Of a stretch of DNA of 64,000 bases, positions 47,422 through 56,317 are shown in pieces (position 1 is the stretch's first letter; each line of letters starts with the position of its first letter). A model generated the notes under the pieces. That model was given only the letters and a program-made list of their open reading frames with translations. It made no database searches and was not told where the DNA came from. The DNA comes from Tenebrio molitor (taxonomy: Eukaryota > Arthropoda > Insecta > Coleoptera > Tenebrionidae): assembly GCF_963966145.1 (NCBI RefSeq), contig NC_091046.1, positions 36,642,001 to 36,706,000 on the forward strand. Reading direction: 5' to 3'. The position numbers were made by a program, and so were the translations under genes.

Positions 47422-47652
47422 AACTAGGCAAAAATGAATAGGGAATTCCACATTTTTTCTTAGAAAGCAAAATAATTGCCCCAATTCTCCCACGTATTCT
47501 TAAACACTAGATAAATTTAAAATGTGACAGGTACTTGAAACTACATTTAATGTGTATATTTATTTATTTCTAATACATTTCATTATACATTTTAAACTGT
47601 ATTAACAAAAAAATCAAAAATTGAAAAATTCCCTATTCATTTTTGCCTAGTT
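47422..47652. mobile_element. 231-bp MITE inside the LINE relic
   Basis: Perfect inverted ends of 26 bases start AACTAGGCAAAAATGAATAG and continue GGAATT. TA lies on both sides (47420-47421, 47653-47654). Taking out the element and one TA joins the LINE codons for KFEDKI to those for DGREEC without a frame change. The interior is AT-rich and non-coding. Confidence 0.93.
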
Positions 47653-48240
47653 TATTTTGTCTTCAAACTTTGCCGCTCTCTTTTCCGCTTTCACTCTCAG
47701 CCTATTCCTCTTGCACTCTTCCCTTACTATGTAACCTGGCGTTTCTCTGTCCACTCCTAGCACCCATCTCAAATAATAATTTTCTTGCACTCTCTCTACC
47801 TCTTCTTGTCCCTTCCATCTCCAGATCCCTGCCCCATACATCAATATACTCTCTACTATGCTCTCAAACATCACCATTTTTCTCCTGAAATCACCTCCTC
47901 ACTTTCCTCTCCTATTCCCCACACACATCCCAGTACCTTGTTTGCCTTCCTCACTATCTCTCTGATGTGTGCCTTATCCGAGGCCCTTTCCTTAAACGTG
48001 TACTTAAACAAGTACTTGAGCTCGCTTACTCCCCCTATTTTCCTTCCTTCCTATTTCCACCATTCTCTTAACTCTTCCTCTTTCTCTTATTGAACACAAT
48101 TATTTTCGTCTTCTCAACATTCACTTCCAGCTTTTTCTTTCTCACATACGTTCCCAGGCTCCTCATCACTTCTTTTATTGTATCTTCGACACATCTTATT
48201 GTTATCTTCATCTCTTTGCTGTAGATTGTCATTATTTTCC

Positions 48241-48473
48241 ACCATTTATGTTAGATGAAATTAGGGAAATTACGGTTAAACAGTCAACTGTGATTCATCA
48301 TTTTAAATTGCTGACACTGTTTTGTTATCACACCGTAAACTATTTATAACACGTAACGAATAAGAAATTGAAATATGTGGCTCTAAAAATGTTAGATTTA
48401 ATGATACCTGCTGATACCTACGGAATTGCAGAGCAATTGCAACGATTAAAGTGACGTATAACAATTTAAAGGT
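48241..48473. other. short unassigned stretch
   Basis: No motif or repeat recognised. Confidence 0.35.
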
Positions 48474-48623
48474 CGAAAAATAGTATATTATGTTATGAGG
48501 AGCAAAAATGAAGTTTTATGTGCTGCGGCTGGCAGATTGGCTGCCGAACGCAGTGAGGCAGACAAACCAGCCAAAGCACATAAAACCATTTTTGCTCCGA
48601 ATAACATATACTATTTTTTCTTC
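48474..48623. repeat. hairpin (foldback) element
   Basis: Arms 48474-48535 and 48567-48623 are inverted: AAAAATAGTATAT with ATATACTATTTTTT, GAGCAAAAATG with CATTTTTGCTC, and TTTTATGTGCT with AGCACATAAAA, then GGCTGG with CCAGCC. The loop holds CTGCCGAACGCAGTGAGGCA. Confidence 0.85.
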
Positions 48624-48695
48624 AAACCTTCCAAACAAATTATTTAAGACATGTTAAGAAACCAGGTAGGAATTTCAAATGATTTAGCTTTACTT

Positions 48696-48806
48696 TACTG
48701 CCGCTCGTCAGCGGAGATAATAACTTCACGGACGCCCTCAGCGGAGATAATAACTTTATCTGCCGCTCTCAGCGGAGATAATAACTTTATCTGCCGCTCG
48801 TCAGCT
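48696..48806. repeat. tandem array, three units of 30-31 bp
   Basis: Units start CAGCGGAGATAATAACTT at 48709, 48739 and 48770. The spacer varies between TCACGGACGCCCT and TATCTGCCGCTC. A partial unit precedes them. Confidence 0.9.
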
Positions 48807-49165
48807 CGTTAGATGTCATGACAATGAAGTGACACTTTAGCATTATCAATGCAACAGGATAAAGTCATAATTTACGAACGTTTGAAGAAAAATAGCATTT
48901 ATCTTCAAGCGGTCGAAAATCGGGCCTTTGTGTGTCTCCATAGAGACAGTTAAGGGTTCATTTTTTTCTGATCGGAGTAGAAGTACTTCAAGTCCTCGGA
49001 CTAGAAGCGTCCCACAGGCGGCTCGACCGGGTTAAATGTAAAGTCATTTGAAGTATTTGTCACGATTTATTAATCAATTACAACGATCAATACACGAAAT
49101 ATTTAATAAATAAATTATCCCCATATTAAGATAAAGCCTATAAAAAAGCGAAATAACGAAATTAA
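48807..49165. other. unassigned stretch
   Basis: Nothing recognised apart from moderately raised GC at 48940-49030. Confidence 0.35.
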
Positions 49166-49167
49166 TA

Positions 49168-49605
49168 GAGAGATATTGCAGTGTCATATAACGAAAGACG
49201 TTATTTTGACATCTAAGTGTCAATTTTTAGCACGTAGACGGTAATAACGATTGGGCTTTACGTAAATTGCGAACGTATTTCGCAAGACGTTAACGTTATT
49301 TTTGACATTTCTCGTATGTCAACAGTTTGACAATTCAAAAAAGTTTGAATACGATTTGACCGAAATAAGTTAGAAATAAAGTGATGAACTAATTTTTCAA
49401 TATCATCGTCATTCGCACCACCTAAAATTGCAGCTTCGTTCATTTTTGACACTACTTGTCAACTTTGCATTGTCTTTTGATAACGTTAACGCCTTGATAA
49501 ATTGCAATAACTTTAAATCACTATCCCTTTAAAGCGTAGCGTTATTTCATAGCGCAATCATTTATTAACCTATTACTTAAATAAAGGTTGAATGCAATAT
49601 CTCTC
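49168..49605 (-). mobile_element. 438-bp TIR element with a short minus-strand frame
   Basis: The ends GAGAGATATTGCA are inverted and TA-flanked (49166-49167, 49606-49607). Just inside them the AACGTTA and CGTTATTT-type words also recur inverted. On the minus strand a frame of about 61 codons from an ATG (stop at 49258) starts MNEAAILGGANDDDIEKLVH. I do not recognise it, but its acidic start looks more like an eroded protein N-terminus than chance. The superfamily is undecided. Confidence 0.65.
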
Positions 49606-49607
49606 TA

Positions 49608-50039
49608 TTATCCAATATTAATCGATTCGACTGTGATTAAAGACGAACCGCCCTTTGTGAGACTTGTGGGCGTGTCCAACTGCCCATGGATATCAGATCG
49701 GATGTCAAACAGATGTCAAAAATAGCGCAAGATTGCCCTTCAATGTTAATACGTAAACAGTTGTAAGTTGTAATCGTTTGCTATTTACGTTTTGATAACG
49801 TTTGTTGTATTTAGCGAACATCTGAAGTAAATGTGGAAATTTGCAGGAAGTACATCGGACAGAATGAATAACATTGTAGACTTTACTAATAAGTATTATC
49901 GAAACTTGAAGTACCAATAACAAGGGAAGTATAAATTACTAGTGCCTTAAAATCTGAAGATTGTAACTGCAGGAAAAGAAAAATAAATAAGTGAGTTCAT
50001 GTTCGATTTTTTTTTGTGATCCGCTTAAAGATAAAATAG
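49608..50039. other. unassigned stretch
   Basis: No element ends or protein motifs between the TIR element and the intact mariner-like element. Confidence 0.35.
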
Positions 50040-50197
50040 TACCGAGTGACTATAAATGATTGAAAATTATTTTGTTATGTTGGCGATACATTTGAAATCT
50101 TTAGTTGGCAACATCGTTGGTATGACACACGCAACTTTCAAAATTGAAACAAACGTCAAAAAGATCTAAATCGACAGTTTCGAACTTTATTTAAAAA

Positions 50198-51335
50198 ATG
50201 GTTTTTACAATAGAGCACAACACATTTATTGTAATGGCCTATTTTCGCAGTGGATTGCAAAATGAAAATGGCCATTGGCTGTATTCACAGCAGTCAGCTT
50301 ATGAACAATTTGTTGAAACCTATCCTGAAGAACAAATCGAATATCCTAATTTTGCACAACACTGTGGGCGAATAGTTGAACGCTTTGTAAGTACTGGTAA
50401 TGTGGGAAAAGGTAAATCTACTGGTCGTCCCACTGTTGCTACACCTGATGTTGTGCAAAATGTTGAAGTAATTGTTGAGGAACATCCTCACATTTCGATA
50501 CGTCGTTTATCCCAACAAATAGGTTCCCATTGACAAATGACCTGTTCTCTTAACATTTCCTACATTTTCCCTCTTTTCAGGACTTTGTTATGAATCCTCT
50601 AGAAAGATCCTCAAAAAATCCTTGCATTTACGCCCATACAAATTTACAATGGTCCAACAACTTCACCCTCCTGATTACCTCCAAAGAATCCAGTTTTGTA
50701 ATTGGTATAACAACAATTTGCTTCATAATGTTGACCAGCAAGATATCACTTTCTTTTCTGATGAAGGATGGTTCCATTTGTCTGGGTTCATAAACTCACA
50801 AAATTACAGAACATGGTCTGATCACAATCCACATAATATAATTCAAGTGCCACTGCACCCACTTAAAATCGGCGTATGGGTTGCAATGTCGCGAAGGCGA
50901 ATTATTGGGCCGATATTTTTTCACGAAACAATTAATGCGGAAAGATACCGAAGGCTTCTTGTAGACCCATTTTTAAATCAACTTGACGACATCGAACTCA
51001 CAAACGGCTATTATCAGCAAGACTCTGCCACTGCACATACTGCACGGGCCACAATAAATTATTTAGAAGAGTTTTTCCCAGGACGTTTAATTAGCTCAGG
51101 TTTGTGGCCAAGTAGGTCACCTGACATGACCCCACTGGACTTCTTTTTGTTTCCATATCTAAAGAATGTTGTGTTTCGCAATCCTATTAACAATTTGGAA
51201 GAATTGCAGCATGCGATTGAAGAAGCAATAGGAAATGTGGGGCCTGAAATGTTAATTAATGTTTTCACTAATTTATCAAACAGAGTTCAGCTTTGCTTAC
51301 AGCAAGGTGGTCAACACTTTGAACATCTTCTTTAG
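50198..51335 (+). CDS. mariner-like transposase, two exons, apparently intact
   Basis: DDE transposase of the IS630/Tc1/mariner superfamily. It would bind the terminal repeats, excise the element and insert it at TA in the nucleus. Exons 50198-50522 and 50581-51335 give 359 residues. The 58-base gap begins GT, ends AG after a pyrimidine run, and contains an in-frame TGA; removing it keeps the frame. Residues 1-110 hold the paired helix-turn-helix DNA-binding region, with a GKGKSTGRPT linker near residue 72. The DDE domain shows ITFFSDEGWFHL (Asp169), GYYQQDSATAHTA (Asp256) and SRSPDMTPLDFF (Asp295), with GVWVAMSRRRIIGP between. The C-terminus CLQQGGQHFEHLL is typical. The ATG at 50198 follows AAAAA and is the first in frame. 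I see no stop or shift outside the gap. The alternative is that the gap is a disabling insertion, but its exact splice signals and phase argue against that. Confidence 0.9.
50523..50580 (+). other. 58-nt spliceosomal intron in the transposase gene
   Basis: It begins GTTCCC after AATAG and ends CCCTCTTTTCAG. A CTTAAC branch-site-like word lies about 27 bases before the 3' end. It interrupts codon 109 after its first base (phase 1). The donor is weak, the acceptor strong. Joining the exons gives SQQIG-LCYESSRKI, which continues the second helix-turn-helix without a gap. Confidence 0.85.
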
Positions 51336-51580
51336 CTGTATTTTGTAATATCTAGTAAAGTTTGTTGATTGTTTTGTAATCTTTTTTTCAACGCCAATGT
51401 ACTTCGTGACTTAACCTAACCTAAATAGAAGCGATTGTCAGATGATGCACGAGAAGATTTGGACTACCAACTCCATCAATGTTGCCAATCCACTATTTTC
51501 CTTCAATCATTTATAGTCACTCGGTATATGTATATCATTCAGAATAGAACCTCTTTTTGTGCTTCGCCCAGTTGTCGACT

Positions 51581-51660
51581 TCAACTGCGTTTAGGTCTTC
51601 AATCTCTGGGCTTGGCACAAAAAAGTCACTTCTACTCTTAATTATACCTATAATATACTA
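51581..51660. repeat. 85-bp repeat shared with 44.9 kb
   Basis: See 44886-44975. Here it is also half of a small hairpin: TTTTGTGCTTCGCCCAG at about 51557 pairs with CTGGGCTTGGCACAAAA. Confidence 0.7.
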
Positions 51661-51746
51661 TTAAGTAGAAACTCCTTACAATAAGGAAAACCATATTGTC
51701 GTATAAATTAATCTACGACGAAATTTTTGATCTTCATTTAATTATA

Positions 51747-51966
51747 CCGTAAGAGCAAAAAAAATGCCATCAAGGATAGCTATGACACAGTCCATACTGC
51801 GCTTGTGCACTGTACGTTGCAGAGAAAAAATGCAATAATACCTATAATTGTTTATTTAAATAACCCATTTCAGGATCCCACAAATGCATGACGAATTTCT
51901 TAATCAAAGACACGGCACTTTCTTTTTCATAGCTATCCTTGATGGCATTTTTTTTTGTTCTTCCGG
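51747..51966. mobile_element. 220-bp TA-flanked MITE
   Basis: Inverted ends of about 43 bases start CCGTAAGAGCAAAAAAAATG and continue CCATCAAGGATAGCTATGA. TA lies outside (51745-51746, 51967-51968). Confidence 0.9.
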
Positions 51967-51968
51967 TA

Positions 51969-53609
51969 GTATATAACAACGGATGTAAGTAATATCACTC
52001 CTTATGATTCTCAAAACTATCAAGTCTTTAAAGTAGATTTTATTGCGATGAGTAAGTGATTTGGGTCATTTATTTATAAAAAAAGGTTTAATTATACTAA
52101 AGCGTGTAAAAATAGACTCGATTGCAGTATGTAGTGCCACGGTTCTTTCTTTTTAATGTCATTCGCAACATGTGCCTCTCAAATTTGCTATGTCAATAAA
52201 TCTTATAAAAATATTTCATAATAATGTTTTACTAAAAATTGTTTTTCTCACAAAGTCTTATTTAAATTTCTAATTACGCTATCCGATCAATTGTCAAATT
52301 AAATGTCTTTCTGTCTTGGCATTTCAGCCGCCATTACCAATGGCGCAATGATTTTTTTTTTAAGATCGTGAAGGAAATGTCGTTGAGGCAATTCAGATTA
52401 AGTCAGTGCTAAAAGTCTCCAGCCCATAGAAAACAATTAATTCAAAACCAACGAAACATACATAATACATTCAGGCGGAGCACATGCCATTTCTATTGTT
52501 ATTGTTCAGATTAAATCACAACAAATTTAATTCACGCCATAAACGATTGCATGCAAATAGGTTCTCTGATTGCAATACGATTGTTTTAACAACAAAATCC
52601 GTTGCCGTGCATGTGGTACAATCCACGACGTGATTTATTGTGAATTATGAAAAATCAACGGAGTGCGAACGTATTGAGAACTCATTTGAATGAAAAAAAG
52701 GGTTTGTTTTTATTGAAGGAGTGCTCCGCCCTATCTCCTGAAAATTCCGTCGCCACACAGTGTAATTGCGATTGCCGACAATACCAGCGTGGTATCCCTT
52801 TGTCTTCTCCTTCTGTCGAACAGCGTGAAGCTCTCTTAAAATATGCACAAAAGCTCCATTCACAGCGATCAATTAGGTATAATAATTTCAGCAGATATGA
52901 GGGATTATTCAGCCGAGAATAAGGGCGAGTTCATGTTTTCAAACCGTTTGGCTCGTTATCCTCATATTGAGCAACTGGTAATCTCGCTATTATAAAACAA
53001 GGCAACTTCATTAGATGTTGTCCACTTAGAACGGTAATGATGCGCTGATAAAAATGTAACATGTGTTTCAGGCACGTAACCGCCGCTACCATGCGTCCTC
53101 TCGTTACGCTTGTACTTGTATCTCGTTATTTTATATTACACAGACAAAGTAAAAGAACAAGTTCGCCACACAATTTAGCAATGGTTTCAACTTGTAATCG
53201 ATTGCACACTGCCTACCATATATTTCAAATCATTAGTCCGCAATTAGTTATAATTTATAACTCATTGAAGCGTGACAGTTATGGACAGTTATTTGATTTT
53301 TTGCGAACAATTTGTCGACATTTTTAATACGAGTCGAATGTTCAGAAGGATATACCCACTTAGCCGTCGCAACAGTTGATTGATGATGAAACATCGTTGT
53401 GACGAAAATTGAGGGATGTTTCTTTGTTGGGGACAATGCGAAAAAATAAGGTGGCTATCCATGACCGCAGAAGTTTTCTTCAAACACAACTTGATTTAAT
53501 TATGATAATAAAGAATGACTGGATAGGTCTGTCACTTAATTTTTGCTGTATTGAACATAAATTCAGAGGCATTACAATAGATCTTTAGAGGAAATACATT
53601 ATTTTATTA
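51969..53609. other. single-copy-like DNA
   Basis: No element ends were recognised. Short frames at 52645-52922 and 53061-53327 overlap others on the opposite strand and show no motif. Confidence 0.4.
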
Positions 53610-53611
53610 TA

Positions 53612-53745
53612 TCGGGTGTTCATTTAAATTTCTCCTCAAAGTTGGCGTTGAAGGGTCGATTGTGAACGCACCACGTATTACTCACGGATCAGCTGTTTAA
53701 ATTTGACCCCACTTTTTGCGTTGTTTGTGTGCAGAATTGATAAGA
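53612..53745. mobile_element. half copy of the GGCGTTGAAGAG MITE family, copy C
   Basis: TA at 53610-53611, then TCGGGTGTTCATTTAAATTT, GTTGGCGTTGAAGGGTCGAT, TGTGAACGCACCA and later CCACTTTTTGCGTTGTTTGT. The last recalls the interior of copy A. The right end is missing. Confidence 0.75.
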
Positions 53746-53953
53746 ATCATATCAAAGCGATCAACAACCAAAATGTTTTCTGGGCGCAATAAGCTAATTT
53801 AGTTTAGTATGTGCTTGCTAATTACGAAAACATAATAGCAAAAAGTAATTATTAGTTTTACTTTTGAAAATACAGCATGTCACTATGGGTAGCTACAATT
53901 TTGTTCCTTCTAAAGATTAAGGAATCATATTAGGTTTAGCTAACACATATTTA
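53746..53953. other. short unassigned stretch
   Basis: Nothing recognised. Confidence 0.35.
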
Positions 53954-53955
53954 TA

Positions 53956-54219
53956 TTGGGTGATTCAAAATGATTGTGGATAAGTATGGCAACTATGTAC
54001 GAAAATTTATGTGGCATCTGTGTGGGTAGGGTGGAGTTGACATTTCTTTGACAGTTCATAGTCGCGCAATTTTGAAAATTGTCAAGTTAATGTGCAATGT
54101 TATAAAAAAAATCAAATGCAATGTCATACAAATGTCAACTATACCCCACCCACACAGTTGCCAGATAAATTTTCGCACATAGTTGCCATACTTATCCACA
54201 ATCATTTTGAATCACCCAA
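53956..54219. mobile_element. 264-bp TA-flanked MITE with near-perfect 44-bp ends
   Basis: The inverted ends begin TTGGGTGATTCAAAATGATT and continue GTGGATAAGTATGGCAACTA. The similarity goes on, less well, through TGTGTGGGT-GGGT-AGTTGACAT. TA flanks (53954-53955, 54220-54221). No coding capacity. Confidence 0.92.
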
Positions 54220-54435
54220 TATTAACTGTTACATTAGAGAAAACAATTATTCCTGCCTGAACTGAAAAATATCCAGAATAGTCCTTTTTAAAAGTGAAGA
54301 AATTTTTGTTATCTCCTCTAGAGATGAATCATCCATCATAAATCAAGAAATCATAGATTTCGATTTTTATTTATTTTTTTAACTTTACTCAGACTAGTTA
54401 AAAATTCAAAAGTGAAAAATAATTTTACTTATAAA

Positions 54436-54790
54436 CCATTCACGATTATTTCAAATTCGGACTATCTATGAAAATCTGACATTTTAGTTGGCAGTATTGT
54501 GATTTGTCTTAATAAATCTATTTTAGGTTATAATTCAACCGAACACTGCTCCCAAGTTGTTACATTTTTTAAATAATTGAACGCATTAGGAACAATAATC
54601 GTAAAATTGTAAGTGAAATGAAACATACATATTTGTAGGGCAGTTCTGGGTAAATTCGTATTAACTAAATTAATGACGGAATTGACAACAATGCGAATAT
54701 TTAAAAACGAAACGTCATATGACAGGACCTGACGCCAATCTAAGAAAAAAATATCGCGGCCTCCTGCGTGTTTAAAATAATCGTGAACGG
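54436..54790 (+). mobile_element. 355-bp MITE, copy 3
   Basis: The ends CCATTCACGATTATTTCA and TTTAAAATAATCGTGAACGG are inverted. Exactly the length of copy 1 (18408-18762) and nearly identical to its reverse complement. The right end abuts the element at 54797. Confidence 0.9.
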
Positions 54791-54796
54791 CATATA

Positions 54797-55275
54797 CAGG
54801 CTGTTTGAAAATTGCTAGTACAAAAAAACCTGGTAATTGGGGATGGTGAGTTGAAGTCATCGGCAAAAGAAAATTCTAATAAAAATCCTCTAGTTTTCGA
54901 GATAAAAATTACTAAAAATTGGGTTAAAATTGTTAGTGCACCACTGAGTTAAGGTATTTTAAAAAGACACTTCACGTTGTTAAGCAATAACGAAATAAAA
55001 AATTTGATGTTCTTATACTGTCAATCTGTGGTTGCCAAGATCTTGCAAAAAAATATAAATTTTTCATATTGTTGTATAGTCCTTCATTATCACTACGATC
55101 ATCACGCTTGGTTACCAAGGTTTAAAAAATATTGCCCCGCCTGAGGCGTAGAATATGCAGGAATAGGGTTACTTTATCCCTTTTGTTTTAAAAAATTAAA
55201 AATTGATTTCTTGGATTTCTTAGGGCTTCCAGATGCCACAGTTTTTTTTTGTACTAGCAATTTTCAAACACCCTG
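54797..55275. mobile_element. 479-bp TIR element at the junction of two MITEs
   Basis: The ends CAGGCTGTTTGAAAATTGCT and its partner (read inward CAGGGTGTTTGAAAATTGCT) are inverted and continue AGTACAAAAAAA. TA flanks (54795-54796, 55276-55277). Without it the two neighbouring MITE ends would meet as a palindrome around GGCATATGCC. Confidence 0.9.
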
Positions 55276-55281
55276 TATATG

Positions 55282-56315
55282 CCATTCACGATGTTTTGGC
55301 ATAAGGGGAGGCCATGGAAAAAGTGCATTTAAGTTGGCAGTAAAGCTGTCTGTTGAATTAGGTTATGTTTTTCTAAATTTGAGGTTATAAACTGCGTCAT
55401 TATCTAGTGCATTGTTGTCAGTTTTACTAGTTTGCAATATAACAGTACTCACACATTTTTAATCCAAATTAACAAAACAGGAAACTGACTTGAACAGGCT
55501 CCTGTTAATTTATGTACCACTTAGATAACCCACCTATACAGTGTCCTAACCAACCAGTTAGTAACTTCTCAATGAATTTTTCATTTTAGCCAAAACATTC
55601 CTAGAACTAGATTGTATAAAATCTTGTACCTACTTATTAAGCCTTACTTTATTCGAATCTTTCTGCAAAATATTTACACACCCATCGTCTATGACAAAAA
55701 AGAACAAAACTATTCAACTTAAATAATTTCATTAGAAAATTCTGAATCATCATTACCTGCATCAAAACCCCAATCAAATTCCGAGTCAGATTCTCCTAAT
55801 GAAATTATTAAAGGAAGAACGTTTTCAAATGAAAGATTTCACATTAATTTTGCCCAATCTTCCGAAATAAGTTCCTCACAATATTTACAAAAATATTGGC
55901 AAATTTCAGGAGTACATTTCAAAATAGACTCAAGCCATTCACAACTATCGCAAAGTTATAATAGGTCTTACAAAACCCCTTTCAATTGGGTCGTTGTTTC
56001 TTCCTTCACTATCCGTGCTACTCGTACATATTTATCTTGTACTCACCTACGATTCAATTTATACACAAAAAAAAAAAGAACTTGACTTCATTGTAACTTA
56101 CTGAAAATATGTTCTGCAGTCTAATACAAACACCATCAATACGTTTTAAAGTCTCTTGATTATGATTACGGTAAATTCGGCAACATGTTACGTTCATTTT
56201 GATAGGTCCGCATGTCAGGCACTTTAGTGACAGCAGAGATGACAGAAATCAAACATGTATCCAACGTTAAAAAATAAAATCATAGCCTCCCCTTATGCCA
56301 AAACATCGTGAATGG
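55282..56315 (-). mobile_element. 1.03-kb member of the TTTTGGCATAA family
   Basis: The ends CCATTCACGATGTTTTGGCA and its partner are inverted and continue TAAGGGGAGGC. The short copy 23104-23349 is a deletion form. The middle contains a decayed minus-strand coding region, so this is closer to the autonomous parent than the short copy. Confidence 0.85.
55719..55958 (-). pseudogene. unrecognised protein C-terminus, decayed
   Basis: On the minus strand one frame gives CDSCEWLESILKCTPEICQY, then FCKYCEELISEDWAKLM, a TGA near 55830, and GESDSEFDWGFDAGNDDSEF with SNEII before the stop at 55719. The clustered cysteines and the acidic, aromatic tail look like real protein rather than chance, in a region otherwise too AT-rich for coding. 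No catalytic motif is visible and I cannot name the family. It lies inside a TIR element, so a transposase or accessory protein is the natural guess. The internal stop and the lack of upstream sequence show that it is dead. Confidence 0.5.
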
Positions 56316-56317
56316 TA

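Larger units (their letters stand above)
46880..48240 (-). pseudogene. non-LTR retrotransposon ORF2, C-terminal part, split by a MITE
   Basis: The minus strand carries, in several frames, the end of an endonuclease-reverse transcriptase polyprotein found in many insect genomes: KKKLEVNVEKTKIIVFNKRK (near 48100), SIVESILMYGAGIWRWKGQE, YLRWVLGVDRETPGYIVREE, CKRNRLRVKAEKRAAKFED (ending near 47655). Beyond the MITE come DGREECR and the arginine/glutamate-rich tail including KDTDKQERRERIKEFRYNRE. The acidic-basic tail makes the plus strand look like a CT-rich low-complexity stretch. The polymerase active site and endonuclease are not present. Stops and shifts occur between about 47880 and 48070. 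The element is dead. Confidence 0.82.
50042..51524 (+). mobile_element. apparently complete mariner-like transposon, 1,483 bp
   Basis: Perfect 23-base inverted ends begin CCGAGTGACTATAAATGATT. TA dinucleotides lie directly outside (50040-50041 and 51525-51526), the canonical Tc1/mariner target. A second, subterminal inverted word (GTTGGCAACATCG on the left, ATGTTGCCAA on the right) lies inside each end and may be a further transposase-binding site. A 359-codon transposase gene in two exons fills the middle, with 156 bases of leader and 189 of trailer. Size, ends and gene are all as expected for an autonomous copy. Confidence 0.93.

Noticed and set aside
46981..48093. Serine/leucine-rich open frames on the plus strand (for example 47039-47422, 47785-48093)
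   Set aside because: They are antisense shadows of the minus-strand LINE tail, whose Arg/Glu-rich codons read as CT-rich Ser/Leu codons on the other strand.
50523..50580. Reading the first transposase frame as a complete short protein ending at the TGA at 50531
   Set aside because: The stop lies inside a GT...AG segment whose removal continues the family's second helix-turn-helix in phase, so an intron is the better reading.
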